Positions 26,026 through 35,803 are shown, counted from the stretch's first letter. The stretch: DNA of 64,000 bases from M3007 sp043764095 (GCA_043764095.1 JAYUKX010000135.1:43935-107934), one strand, 5' to 3'. The notes: generated from the sequence alone by a model not told the origin. Numbers and translations are program-made.

Positions 26026-27729
26026 ATGTCATTTATAACCAACTTATTTCGCAAAAAAAATGTAGCAGATGCCATTGCTACGGCCGAGCATGAAAGTGAA
26101 AACGGTGCAGGTTTGAGCAAAAGCCTTGGGGTATGGGATCTTACCGCATTTGGAATAGCCGCTATTATTGGGGCTGGGATATTTAGTACCATCGGAACGG
26201 CAAGTTATAACGGCGGCCCCGGCGTTGTATTCCTTTTTATTTTTACAGCGGTGGCTTGTGGTTTTGCGGCTTTTGCCTATGCAGAGTTTGCTTCGCTGCT
26301 GCCTGTATCAGGTAGCGCTTATACCTACTCATATGTGGCTTTTGGCGAATTTATTGCCTGGATTATTGGTTGGGCACTCATCATGGAATACGCCGTGGGC
26401 AATATTGTGGTTGCCGTATCGTGGTCGGGGTATTTTACCAGTTTGTGCGATAGTGTTGGTTGGCATATTCCCGCTTGGGCGCAAACCGACTACAGTACGG
26501 CGCATACGGGCTACAATGAAGCAAAAGCAATATTAGCAGAGGGTAAAACCGCTGCTGATTTTACGCAACGCCAAATAGAATCCTTAGCGGCTTGGGAAGG
26601 TGCGCCGATGATGGGTGGTTTGCGCATGATTTTGGATATGCCCGCAATCTTGATGTCGTTATTGATTACCGCTTTGGTTTATATCGGTATTAAGGAGTCG
26701 CGCAATGCAGGCAATATCATGGTCGTGATCAAAATGGCCATCGTACTTATGGTGATTATTGTAGGTGTTTTTTACGTCGATACGGATAATTGGACACCGT
26801 TCTTGCCCCACGGTTTTGGTGGTGTTATGGCGGGCGTTTCGTCCGTTTTCTTTGCCTATATCGGCTTTGATGCCATTTCTACTACCGCTGAGGAATGCAA
26901 AAATCCACAACGCGATTTGCCCAAAGCAATGGTCTATTCTATCGTAATTTGCACTGTTTTATATATTATTATTGCTTTGGTATTAACAGGTATGGTGAGT
27001 TACGAACAATTGAATGTAAACGATCCGTTGGCTTTTGTATTTGAAAAAATAGGTATGAAGTGGTTCTCCGGTATCATTGCGGTGAGCGCAGTTGTAGCAA
27101 TGGCTGGTGTGTTTTTGGTATTCCAATTAGGCCAACCAAGGATTTGGATGACCATGAGCCGCGATGGACTTTTGCCTGCTCGTTTTTCGCATATTCACCC
27201 ACGCTACCAAACCCCAGATTTTGCTACTCTAATGACAGCGGTATTTGTTATTATACCTATGTTGTTTATTTCCAGCGATTTAGTATTGGATTTATGTAGT
27301 ATGGGGACGCTGTTTGCTTTTGTGCTGGTGTGTGGAGGCGTACTCAAATTACAAGTAACGCCGAATGCACCACAAGGGAAATTCAAAACTCCTTATATCG
27401 ATGGTAAAATAATATTCCCGATAATGGTCTTCGGTGCAGCGGCTTTGTGTATGTATTATTCCCCGGAAGCAACTATGGATTGGCTACAATTTAAAGATGG
27501 CGTACACCAAATTCCTATGTTACTATTCGCTGTGGTAAGCGTCTTACTTGCCGTTTGGTCGTTCCAGTATAATTTGTCATTGATCCCAACTTTAGGTTTG
27601 ATCTGTTGTTTATATATGATGGCGCAAATACCCTCAAAAAGTTGGCTCGGATTTTTTATTTGGCTGGCGATTGGCTTGGTGATCTATTTTGGATACGGAC
27701 ACAAACACAGTAAATTAAATAAAGCATAA
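26026..27729 (+). CDS. APC-family amino acid permease (567 aa)
   Basis: The protein has the cationic amino-acid transporter layout: a soluble N-terminus, then WDLTAFGIAAIIGAGIFSTI with the unwound GAGIF substrate loop of helix 1. The first helices are followed by FASLLPVSGSAYTYSYVAFG, FFAYIGFDAISTTAEECKNP on helix 6, and PRIWMTMSRDGLLPARFSHI. About 12-14 membrane helices are evident. It imports an amino acid with an ion gradient; which one is not visible. It is divergent from ccmE and 27 bp upstream of a small helical protein gene with which it may be co-transcribed. Confidence 0.93.
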   Translation: MSFITNLFRKKNVADAIATAEHESENGAGLSKSLGVWDLTAFGIAAIIGAGIFSTIGTASYNGGPGVVFLFIFTAVACGFAAFAYAEFASLLPVSGSAYTYSYVAFGEFIAWIIGWALIMEYAVGNIVVAVSWSGYFTSLCDSVGWHIPAWAQTDYSTAHTGYNEAKAILAEGKTAADFTQRQIESLAAWEGAPMMGGLRMILDMPAILMSLLITALVYIGIKESRNAGNIMVVIKMAIVLMVIIVGVFYVDTDNWTPFLPHGFGGVMAGVSSVFFAYIGFDAISTTAEECKNPQRDLPKAMVYSIVICTVLYIIIALVLTGMVSYEQLNVNDPLAFVFEKIGMKWFSGIIAVSAVVAMAGVFLVFQLGQPRIWMTMSRDGLLPARFSHIHPRYQTPDFATLMTAVFVIIPMLFISSDLVLDLCSMGTLFAFVLVCGGVLKLQVTPNAPQGKFKTPYIDGKIIFPIMVFGAAALCMYYSPEATMDWLQFKDGVHQIPMLLFAVVSVLLAVWSFQYNLSLIPTLGLICCLYMMAQIPSKSWLGFFIWLAIGLVIYFGYGHKHSKLNKA

Positions 27730-27756
27730 ATTACAATAATAAATAAATAAATAAAT

Positions 27757-28125
27757 ATGGAAAATTTATTCAATAAAATCATCGAAGGAGCCAAAGACGC
27801 TGCTGCTGAGGCCGGCGAAAAACTAGGCGAATTGAAAGACGCTGCTACCGAAAAATTCACGGAAGTAAGCGCGCAAGCAGAAGAAATGGCTGCTCAAGCC
27901 AAAGCCGCTATCGAAGCAGAAACTGCCGAAAAAGCAGCACAACTTGCTGATGCTAAAGCAAAAATATCTGCTCACGAAGGTGGCGCATTGGGTTTCTTGA
28001 GCGATAAAGCAAAAGAACTCGCTGGCGATGCTCAAGAAGGTTTATCTTCTGTAGTAGAAGAAGGTAAAGGCTTTTGGGAAAAAGCCAAAGATTATGTTGC
28101 TGGCGACGAGAAAAAAGACGCGTAG
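27757..28125 (+). CDS. Small Ala/Glu/Lys-rich amphipathic helical protein (122 aa)
   Basis: The composition is almost entirely Ala, Lys, Glu, Asp and Gln in 11-residue-like repeats (AKDAAAEAGEKLGELKDAAT, AQAEEMAAQAKAAIEAETAE), predicting long amphipathic helices like those of LEA, YtxH or apolipoprotein-like stress proteins. A short central hinge (AHEGGALGFLSDKAKEL) breaks the helix. There is no signal peptide or membrane segment. It lies 27 bp after the permease gene. Such sequences are common in Bacteroidota as abundant stress or envelope-associated proteins, but no specific function can be assigned. Confidence 0.8.
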   Translation: MENLFNKIIEGAKDAAAEAGEKLGELKDAATEKFTEVSAQAEEMAAQAKAAIEAETAEKAAQLADAKAKISAHEGGALGFLSDKAKELAGDAQEGLSSVVEEGKGFWEKAKDYVAGDEKKDA

Positions 28126-28150
28126 GCAATTTTTTCAATAAGAAGTAATT

Positions 28151-28236
28151 AAAAGGATTTATAATGCCTAATTGGGTAAAAGTGTAGTTTTTTGCACTTT
28201 TATCGGGGAGATTAGGTGTTGTAAATCCTTTTTTTT
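28151..28236 (+). terminator. Two-tier hairpin with T8 tract
   Basis: The outer arms, 28151-28172 and 28211-28234, pair imperfectly (AAAAGGATTTATAATGCCTAAT against ATTAGGTGTTGTAAATCC plus T's). They enclose an inner stem, AAAAGTG/CACTTTT at 28178-28184 and 28195-28201. The 3' side runs into eight T's. It is most simply a terminator, although the length is unusual. Confidence 0.6.
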
Positions 28237-28389
28237 GTGTGTGGTTGTTCCTGTGTAATATGGTCATATTTGTCTTACGTAAAACTTAAAAGGCGAGATA
28301 AATCTAAAATTTGAGGAGAACATTGATGATAATTATTGCATGTTTAAAATAATTAAGAAAGAATAATACTTTATATCATCAGGATATAT

Positions 28390-28397
28390 TAATTTTG
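28390..28397 (+). promoter_or_regulatory. -7 box TAATTTTG upstream of the caspase-STAND gene
   Basis: It is an exact match to TAnnTTTG, 35 bp before the ATG at 28433. The -33 element is not clear. Confidence 0.35.
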
Positions 28398-28432
28398 TCC
28401 GTCAAAATTAACCTTAATTATATCATTTCATT

Positions 28433-31400
28433 ATGCCCAAAGCGCCGACCAAAGATTTGGCTATTCCACCCGGTTCAGATACTACGGATAATGAATTTGT
28501 TCGTGGAAATAATTATCTCTTTCTAATTGGAATTAATGCTTATGAAGAAAAACGTTTGAATAACTGTGTTACTGACGCTCAAAAAATCAAGGAAATATTA
28601 TTAAAGAAATACACTTTTGAAGAGAAGTATACTTTTGAACTTTGGGACAAAGCGGCTTCTCGCAAGGGGATATGGGATGAGTTTTTAAAATTAACGAAGT
28701 TATTAACAGAGCATGACAACCTAGTAATATACTATTCTGGTCATGGAATGGTTCATCCTGATTTAGATTTTTTTTGTTGGATTCCTATAGAAGCAGCAAG
28801 TGGTAATGATAGTTTATTGTTCCAGCAATCAGATGTAATTACCTTTATCAACAAAATGAAATGCCGTCATTTATTCTTGATGGTTGATTGTTGTTTTTCT
28901 GGCACGATGTGGCAGGATAAATCAACGGATTTAGATATAAGTTCAAAACTGGAAAGTTATCCTTCTAGGTGGGGATTAAGCTCTGGAAGGGCAGAATTAG
29001 TGTCTGATGGTGATGCTGGAAAGCACAGCCCTTTTGCACAGGCCATTATTGATCTTTTAGCGGATAATAGTGAGCCATTGTTCGTTTCCGACCTAGGTAA
29101 TGAGGCTGTAAAAAAGGTTATAGAAAATAAAGAAGCCGCTCAAACTCCTCGGTTCGAACGGCTGAATGCAAATGGACACGCTGGCGGGCAAATGATATTT
29201 TATCCTCGAAAATATAAGGGAAAAAATACTACTAAGACAGAAAAGATAGATATTTTAGCCCACTTGCCCGTTCATCCACATATCGGTTATCCTGCAAACC
29301 CTTTTAAAGGGCTAAAATGGTTTGAAGAGAAGGATGCTCGAATATTTTTTGGCAGATCAAATGAAATAAGGGATATTTTTCAAATAATAGGCCAACAAAA
29401 TGACCGGAAGAAACGGCTTATCCTTTTGTATGGTCATTCAGGCACCGGTAAATCTTCGTTGCTTGAAGCTGGTTTATTGCCTCGTTTGCCGCAAGACTGG
29501 ATGGCTAGGTATAAACGAAGAGGGCGAGATGGAAGTGTACTTGAAATTATCGACAATTACTTAAAAGAAATAGAGCAGAATGCGCTGGTAAAAAATCTAT
29601 TGATTATTGACCAATTGGAAGAGATTTTTTCAAATCCAGGTATATGGAGTAAAGATGAAGAGTCCCTATTAAGCAAGAAAATAAATGACAAATTATCCAA
29701 GTTTACTAGTTTAACCATAGTACTTAGTTTTAGGGAAGAGTATTTGGGGCGGATCATTTCTATTTTGAATTCACCTCCTGAATCATACACTTCAATCAGT
29801 TTGCATCATATAAGTAAACAAGGTGTAATGGAGGCTTCAACAGGTATTTCTTCCATTGATATACGAGATAACTATAAAGGTCTAAAATATGAAAGTGATG
29901 ACCTGCCCAGTATTATTGCTAATGATTTTAGTGCTTTAAAAGAAAAACAATATACGCCTCTATTACAGTACCTATTGCGCAAAATGTGGGATACTGTTAA
30001 CGTTCCAAATGCCATCGAACCATTAGAGTTTACTTATGAGCTCTATGATAAAGTGCGGCGAAGTTCAATGAGATCGTTGCTGGAGACCCAACTACACGAG
30101 GTAGAGACATCTTTCAAAGGATCATTGACTAGTGGCTTGCTAGTTGATATATTATTTACTTTTGTAACAGAGGATTTAACCGTAAGAGGAAAGACTTTAG
30201 ATGATATAGAAAAAAGATATAGTCATATTGGAAAGGAATATATTGAATCTATATGTAAATCACTGGAAAACAATTACTTATTGTCAAGTTATTATGACAT
30301 AGACGGTAATAAGTGTTACAGGTTGTGTCATGATTCATTAGCACAAAACGTGGTACAAATTTATCAAAATTCTGAATACTTAGGACAACGGGCAAGTCGA
30401 TTTTTAGAGCAAGCCTTGAGGGCAAAAGTGCCTTTAAGTAAAGAAGGCGTTTTAGTAATTGCAGATGGGATCGGTGGTCGAAAATGTTTTTCTGCTGACG
30501 AATATGATTTATATAAAAAAGGATGGAAAAAACATGTGAAAGTAATTGTTTTGGATGAAATAAGGACTGATAACGCACTTAACGGGGCTGAAAGGTTAGC
30601 AATCTATGAAAATATTTTTGGCGGCCATGAAGGTTTATTATTTCAATCTGAATATAATAGATTACGAAGGGAATTAATGCACGGCATACTTTCTTATGAA
30701 AATGAAGCCGATCAGCAAGTCTTTGAGGAACTTAGGGATAACCTACTTAAAAAGGTTCGATTACTTGGTGTTGAAGAAAAAAAGACTGCTTTAATTGATT
30801 TGATCCATGCGATCTTATTTATTAAAGAGGAGGATAATATCAAAGATGGGTTGATAGAAAGTATAAATAATTTTTCTAACACAGAAGAATCGGCCTTGAT
30901 TGAGCCTTTAATTACAATTAGCAGTAAAATAATAGAAAATATTGCTAATTTTGATGAAGGGAAAGGTGTAATTGATTTTGATTTATATATTCTGAGTTAC
31001 TCTAAATCAATAAAGGGGATTATTGAGTTTGTTATATTAAATTATTGCAATAAAGAACAAGAACAATTTAATTTGTTGAATGATGATATTATCATTAATT
31101 TTTTTATAGAGGCAATTGAAAATTGCAAATCAAAAAATATTGCTAGTTTATCTGACAGTTTTGACCCTACAGATCAGCATTTTGTTTTTATAGAAAGTCT
31201 ATTAATACAACCAATACGCTATGCTGGTAGTTGGAGTTGGTCGGATCGCCTCCATTCTTTATCATTATTTGTCAAATTCCATGCTTGTAATCGTTTAGGT
31301 GTATTAGGGGCACATAAAATCTCTTCATTTCATGCGCTTTTTGTGAAAACAATGGAAATGATAAATTCAAACGCAAGTAAAACACCTACTGTCGCAAGTA

Positions 31401-32176
31401 ATATGGATAGTTATGCTAGCAATCTACAAATCTTAAATCTATTATCAGTAAATAAATTTGATGAAATTCCACAATATATTATTAGCGGTGGGCATAAGGA
31501 TACAATACCTCCTAATTTTTTTACAGAATTCTTTGAGTTGAAAGTTAAATATGGGCTTTATTTAATGCGATTTGATACTTATCGGCTCGGGTTAAGTAAA
31601 AAGATAGGTATATTAGTGGACAGCGTACTTACCGAACTCCAAATAAATAATAATCCCCTAAACATATCTTCTGGGTATCTTAATAATATTTTAGAGAAAA
31701 TAAGAGATGGAGAAATGACTACCGCTCTTGGCTCTATTGATTTTATTCTAGAGAATAAGATACCAATCAGTATTAAACCATTTATAGTATCTTGTTCAAT
31801 AGAACAAGAAGTGAATGAACAATTGAACGATAAAATTCTTCCCTATGAAGTTTTTACCCGCTATTGTGCAAAAGTACGAAGCCAACTTGTCTGGAATATT
31901 GATTATTTGAAAAAGCATCAAGTGCCTGTATCAAACACCGAAAATATTAAAATTCAAGACATTATATACCTAATCTCTGAAGCCAATTTAAGTGAAGCCC
32001 TACTTTTGCTAAAACAAATAATACCCAAAGACGATGATGAAGATTTCAGCGATCTTGAAAAGAAGTATTTTGATTTAGAAAATAACAGGATTCTATACTC
32101 AAACGAAGAATACTCTAGTCGTTCTGCGGGTGTAAGTACATATATTATTGAACTTGCTAAATCTATAAATCTTTAA
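28433..32176 (+). CDS. Caspase-family protease fused to a STAND NTPase (1247 aa)
   Basis: Residues 25-258 form a caspase-like C14 domain with catalytic H104 in YYSGHGM and C154 in DCCFSG. The segment 290-410 is an nSTAND1-type NTPase: the entry PFKGLKWFEEKDARIFFGRS, P-loop GHSGTGKSSLLEAGLLP (K340, S341) and Walker B LLIIDQLEEIF (D393). The STAND region continues to about 660 with the LCHDSLAQNVV motif. The last 550 residues are helical, with no WD40 or TPR repeats that I can recognise; this is probably the sensor. There is no signal peptide, so it acts in the cytosol. The gene is visibly AT-richer than its neighbours. In known conflict systems such proteins are triggered by infection and then cleave cell proteins. 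Confidence 0.9.
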   Translation: MPKAPTKDLAIPPGSDTTDNEFVRGNNYLFLIGINAYEEKRLNNCVTDAQKIKEILLKKYTFEEKYTFELWDKAASRKGIWDEFLKLTKLLTEHDNLVIYYSGHGMVHPDLDFFCWIPIEAASGNDSLLFQQSDVITFINKMKCRHLFLMVDCCFSGTMWQDKSTDLDISSKLESYPSRWGLSSGRAELVSDGDAGKHSPFAQAIIDLLADNSEPLFVSDLGNEAVKKVIENKEAAQTPRFERLNANGHAGGQMIFYPRKYKGKNTTKTEKIDILAHLPVHPHIGYPANPFKGLKWFEEKDARIFFGRSNEIRDIFQIIGQQNDRKKRLILLYGHSGTGKSSLLEAGLLPRLPQDWMARYKRRGRDGSVLEIIDNYLKEIEQNALVKNLLIIDQLEEIFSNPGIWSKDEESLLSKKINDKLSKFTSLTIVLSFREEYLGRIISILNSPPESYTSISLHHISKQGVMEASTGISSIDIRDNYKGLKYESDDLPSIIANDFSALKEKQYTPLLQYLLRKMWDTVNVPNAIEPLEFTYELYDKVRRSSMRSLLETQLHEVETSFKGSLTSGLLVDILFTFVTEDLTVRGKTLDDIEKRYSHIGKEYIESICKSLENNYLLSSYYDIDGNKCYRLCHDSLAQNVVQIYQNSEYLGQRASRFLEQALRAKVPLSKEGVLVIADGIGGRKCFSADEYDLYKKGWKKHVKVIVLDEIRTDNALNGAERLAIYENIFGGHEGLLFQSEYNRLRRELMHGILSYENEADQQVFEELRDNLLKKVRLLGVEEKKTALIDLIHAILFIKEEDNIKDGLIESINNFSNTEESALIEPLITISSKIIENIANFDEGKGVIDFDLYILSYSKSIKGIIEFVILNYCNKEQEQFNLLNDDIIINFFIEAIENCKSKNIASLSDSFDPTDQHFVFIESLLIQPIRYAGSWSWSDRLHSLSLFVKFHACNRLGVLGAHKISSFHALFVKTMEMINSNASKTPTVASNMDSYASNLQILNLLSVNKFDEIPQYIISGGHKDTIPPNFFTEFFELKVKYGLYLMRFDTYRLGLSKKIGILVDSVLTELQINNNPLNISSGYLNNILEKIRDGEMTTALGSIDFILENKIPISIKPFIVSCSIEQEVNEQLNDKILPYEVFTRYCAKVRSQLVWNIDYLKKHQVPVSNTENIKIQDIIYLISEANLSEALLLLKQIIPKDDDEDFSDLEKKYFDLENNRILYSNEEYSSRSAGVSTYIIELAKSINL

Positions 32177-32370
32177 TTAAATTATATACAAAAAATAAAA
32201 ACAAACAAATATCTTTATCCCTGATTTTTAAGAGATGATTTTTGAATAAGGAATGAAATCAGTAACGCTCAAGATTTTTAAAAATTTCCCCCCATTTTTT
32301 GTTTCGTTTTTTCAATTTTTGTCATTAATTAATATTACATACTTCACCCTAACAAGAAAACGCTGAATTT

Positions 32371-34989
32371 ATGCCTAAAGCATTCTCACTTCACATCGGA
32401 CTCAACGAAGTCGATCCCGCCCAATATGCTGGCTGGAACGGAAAACTCAATTTCGCGGAACAAGACGCGGAAGACATGTTTCAATTGGCCCGCAAAGCCA
32501 AATTTGCACAATCCATTCCGCTGCTAGGCGAAATGGCCACACGTGAAAACGTGCTGGAAAATTTAAAAAAACTTACAAAAAATGCCCAAAAAGACGATTT
32601 GGTCATGATTACCTATTCCGGCCACGGCGCACTTGTCCCCGATACTAATGAGGACGAGGAGGATAAGGAGGCGGATGAAACCTGGTGTTGCTACGACGGC
32701 CAACTCCTGGACGATGAACTCAAATACCTTTGGACAAAGTTCAAACCCGGAGTAAGAATTATCCTGTTCTCAGATAGTTGTCACAGCGGCGATATTGCCA
32801 AAAACGACGACCCCAATGACCTCATTTGGCAAGCCATACAGGATGGTGCTAAGTTTATGCCCTTGGAAAAATCATTCGCTGCGTACAAGGCCAATCAAGC
32901 CTTTTACGACAAAATTCAGAAGGAAACCCCACTGGTCGATTTGAGCGCCATCAAGGCAAGCATAAAACAGTTTGCGGGCTGTCACGAAGATGGTTTTTCG
33001 TACGAAGGCATGGGTAACGGTCAGTTCACCAAAGCGATGAAATCGGTGTGGAAAGATGGCACATTTACCGGAACCTATAAATCCTTTTTTGATGCTATTG
33101 TACTCAAAATGAAAGGTGCAAAACAAACGCCAAAAATGCAGCATATTGGCCCTATTCATCCTGCGTTTGAAATCGTACGCCCATTTACAGTGGAGCAAGG
33201 CGCGGGGCTTAATGCACCACCTCGCCCCGATACTTCCACATCTAGGTTACCCGCAAGTGGAGCCGCACCGTTGCTTGTTAATTTTGGGCCAGCCAGTAAA
33301 AGCACAGCATTGATAGGCGAAGAACAATACAGCGGTGTAAATGAGGATGTAATCGGTGTTTTTTCGCCAAAATCAAGCGAAACCAACGATTGGGATCGTG
33401 CGCACGCGCTATATGATCAACTCAAATTGGACAAAAATGAGGTGCTTTTTGTAGAACCCGAATTGGAACACGAAACAATTGTACATGAAACCACCGAACT
33501 GAGCAAAAGCACTGAAGCCGAAGATTATCTCCCTACCTGGCCGCACCCAAAAGTGAAAAAAGGCAATGAAATGTGGCATTTGTCGGATCAATACTCGCAA
33601 TTGGGTACTGCCCGAGATTCCATTATGAATGACCCCGATACTATGGCATTTTTGGCGCAAAAACCAATCCGAATCGCGCATTTTGATACTGGTTTTTTCC
33701 CATTTCAAGATTTTATGCCAGAAAAACTATTGGTGCATTTATCTAAAAGTTTTGTGCCAGGAGAGTCCGAAAATTTAGGGGTTGATTTTAAAACCAAAGG
33801 CATTATTCCTGCACAACAGGGACATGGCGCTGCTACCTTAGCACTTTTGGCTGGTCCCAAAGTTAATGCACCAAAAGGATTGGAAGGCTTTTCTGGTTAT
33901 ATTGGTGCTGTTCCATTTGCAGAGGTAATACCGATTCGTATTCAAGATTCAGTCGCCTTGCTCAAGACCCGTGCTTTTGAGCGCGCTATTTACTACGCCA
34001 TAGAGCAAGGTTGCGAGGTAATTACCATGAGTATGGCCGGTGCGCCCAGCCGCCGTTGGGTAGATGCCGTAAATGCAGCGTATGAAAAAGGTATTACCAT
34101 TGTAACTGCCGCTGGAAATTCTTGGCGCAAAGGAGGCATGAAATTTTTACCAGATTATCTTTTGTATCCTGCTCGTTTTGAGCGCGTTATAGCAGCGGCA
34201 GGCGTTGCGCATAACAAACAGCCGTATAATTTTGATGTAAATACTTGGGAAGAAGATCAGGCAGCAATGGCCTCAAAAAGTGCAGGTGGTATTGATATGC
34301 AGGGTAATCATGGTCCTGAGGAGCAAATGTGGCACGTAGCCGCAGGTTATTCACCTAATGTAATTTGGGCCGAAACCGATGAAACAGATGCCAACGGCAA
34401 ACCCAAAACAGGGAAACCTGATCCTCATTTTATCTACACAGGAGGAGGTACATCATCTGCTACGCCGCAAGTAGCCGCTACCGCCGCTTTGTGGATAGCC
34501 AAGCACCGCAAAAAACTCCAAGATTTGGGTTATACGGGTACTTGGCGGCAAGTGGAGGCCGTACGTCATGCCATTTTTAGCACAGGGGAATTGGCAAAGC
34601 CCGAATACCGTTCGCATATCGGTAATGGTGGCGTAAAAGCCATGAATGCGTTGAGGGTGCTGCCCTTACCAGCGCACCAGTTAGTCAAAAGCCCCACATC
34701 ATCTGTGCCGTTTTTGCCTTTGTTCTCCACACTTTTTGGTTTTGCTAAAAGTGGACCAGGCGAATCTCCGGAATCTGGTGATCCAGTAAAAGCCGAAATG
34801 ATGGCACTTGAATTAGCTCAATTGGCCAGCACCGAACCTGAAATTGCTGATTTACTCAAAGGTGATTGGAGCGATTCCGATGCTTTAGATGAATTGCGTG
34901 CTTCTACTCGTTGGGAACAATTGCTGGCAGCGATAAAGGTCAGTAAAAAGGCTTCAGATACGCTGAAAAAAGGTATATTGTCTATTTAA
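32371..34989 (+). CDS. Caspase-subtilisin (C14-S8) double-protease fusion (872 aa)
   Basis: The N-terminal caspase domain (1-270) has H85 in TYSGHGALV and C137 in SDSCHSGD, the metacaspase-style DSCHSG. A linker and a propeptide-like segment (about 340-365, WDRAHALYDQ ... VLFVEPEL) lead to an S8 subtilase domain (about 432-770). Its triad is D439 in IAHFDTG, H485 in QQGHGA and S695 in GGGTSSATPQVA, with oxyanion N583 in TAAGNSW. There is no signal peptide, so both proteases should be cytosolic. It lies 194 bp after the caspase-STAND gene on the same strand. A plausible idea is that caspase activity releases the subtilase; that is inference. GC content resembles the core genes more than its caspase neighbour does. 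Confidence 0.92.
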   Translation: MPKAFSLHIGLNEVDPAQYAGWNGKLNFAEQDAEDMFQLARKAKFAQSIPLLGEMATRENVLENLKKLTKNAQKDDLVMITYSGHGALVPDTNEDEEDKEADETWCCYDGQLLDDELKYLWTKFKPGVRIILFSDSCHSGDIAKNDDPNDLIWQAIQDGAKFMPLEKSFAAYKANQAFYDKIQKETPLVDLSAIKASIKQFAGCHEDGFSYEGMGNGQFTKAMKSVWKDGTFTGTYKSFFDAIVLKMKGAKQTPKMQHIGPIHPAFEIVRPFTVEQGAGLNAPPRPDTSTSRLPASGAAPLLVNFGPASKSTALIGEEQYSGVNEDVIGVFSPKSSETNDWDRAHALYDQLKLDKNEVLFVEPELEHETIVHETTELSKSTEAEDYLPTWPHPKVKKGNEMWHLSDQYSQLGTARDSIMNDPDTMAFLAQKPIRIAHFDTGFFPFQDFMPEKLLVHLSKSFVPGESENLGVDFKTKGIIPAQQGHGAATLALLAGPKVNAPKGLEGFSGYIGAVPFAEVIPIRIQDSVALLKTRAFERAIYYAIEQGCEVITMSMAGAPSRRWVDAVNAAYEKGITIVTAAGNSWRKGGMKFLPDYLLYPARFERVIAAAGVAHNKQPYNFDVNTWEEDQAAMASKSAGGIDMQGNHGPEEQMWHVAAGYSPNVIWAETDETDANGKPKTGKPDPHFIYTGGGTSSATPQVAATAALWIAKHRKKLQDLGYTGTWRQVEAVRHAIFSTGELAKPEYRSHIGNGGVKAMNALRVLPLPAHQLVKSPTSSVPFLPLFSTLFGFAKSGPGESPESGDPVKAEMMALELAQLASTEPEIADLLKGDWSDSDALDELRASTRWEQLLAAIKVSKKASDTLKKGILSI

Positions 34990-35016
34990 ACAAGGTATAA
35001 TATTTTATTTTTTTTC

Positions 35017-35060
35017 CTAATGGTCAACACCTTTAATTTATATAAGGTGTTGATTATTAG
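35017..35060. terminator. Bidirectional terminator between caspase-subtilisin gene and LytTR regulator
   Basis: CTAATGGTCAACACCTT (35017-35033) pairs with AAGGTGTTGATTATTAG (35044-35060) with two mismatches and a ten-base AT loop. A T-run precedes it on the plus strand. It separates two convergent genes. Confidence 0.75.
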
Positions 35061-35072
35061 GGGATTGAAAAA

Positions 35073-35803
35073 TTAAGTTCCAAGCATTTTTAAAAATTCT
35101 TCCTTGTAAGTATCGCCCAATGGAATACTATTTTTTCCGATAAATATCCTTTGGCGCTCCACATAATCTATTTTATCCAATGCAACGATATAGGACTTGT
35201 GTACACGGATAAATCGACGGAAAGGAAATAACGACTCTTCTATTTTTTTCATAGTTTGTAGCGTCAAAATGCGCTCTGAAGTAGTAAAAATAGAGACATA
35301 ATCCTTTAATCCTTCCAAATATAGAATATCAGGTATGTTTATTTTTTAATTTTGTGCTCTACCTTAACAAATATAAAATCGGGCAATTCCTGAATAGGAA
35401 TCTGTTCGATCAAATTGGTGGTGGCTTCTTCCGTTTTGTCGAAAAAATACCTTTGTGCTTTTTGTATTGCCTTTACAAATCGTTCAAAACCAATTGGTTT
35501 GATTAGGTAATCAATCACATCGTACTCATACCCTTCCAACGCATATTGCGCATAAGCGGTAGTGAGTATGGCCTTACATTTTCCTTGGATGAGTTTGAGG
35601 AACTGTATCCCACTCAAATCGGGCATTTGAATATCCAATAACACCAGATCGGCTTTATTTTGTTGAATAAAACTAAGGGCATCCAGCACCTTGGTTGTTG
35701 AACAAACCAATTCAAGATCGGGTAGTTTTTGGACGTAATCACTCAGCAATTCTAAAGCTAAAGGTTCATCGTCAACGATGATACATCTCAATTTTTGGTT
35801 CAT
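35073..35803 (-). pseudogene. LytTR response regulator broken by a one-base deletion in an A-tract
   Basis: Two open frames together make one LytTR-type regulator. The first (35339-35803) is the receiver domain with D11/D12, phospho-acceptor D57 in VLLDIQMPD and the KP pair in DYLIKPI. The second (35073-35318) is the LytTR DNA-binding domain (LEGLKDYVSIFTTSERILTL, RFIRVHKSYIVALDKID). At about 35340-35346 the minus strand reads AAAAAATAAAC; one more A would restore INIPDILYLEGLKDY, the usual junction. So this is either a sequencing error in a homopolymer or a real frameshift. Its partner kinase follows 1 bp away. Confidence 0.88.

Larger units (their letters stand above)
28126..28432 (+). other. 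Intergenic region holding a two-tier hairpin and a -7 box
   Basis: This 307-bp gap ends the permease/helical-protein unit and leads into the caspase-STAND gene. It contains the hairpin at 28151-28236 and a TAATTTTG box at 28390-28397. Nothing coding is evident. Confidence 0.6.

Noticed and set aside
35339..35803. Stand-alone single-domain receiver protein
   Set aside because: The following frame supplies the LytTR domain exactly where expected, so a frameshift explains it better.
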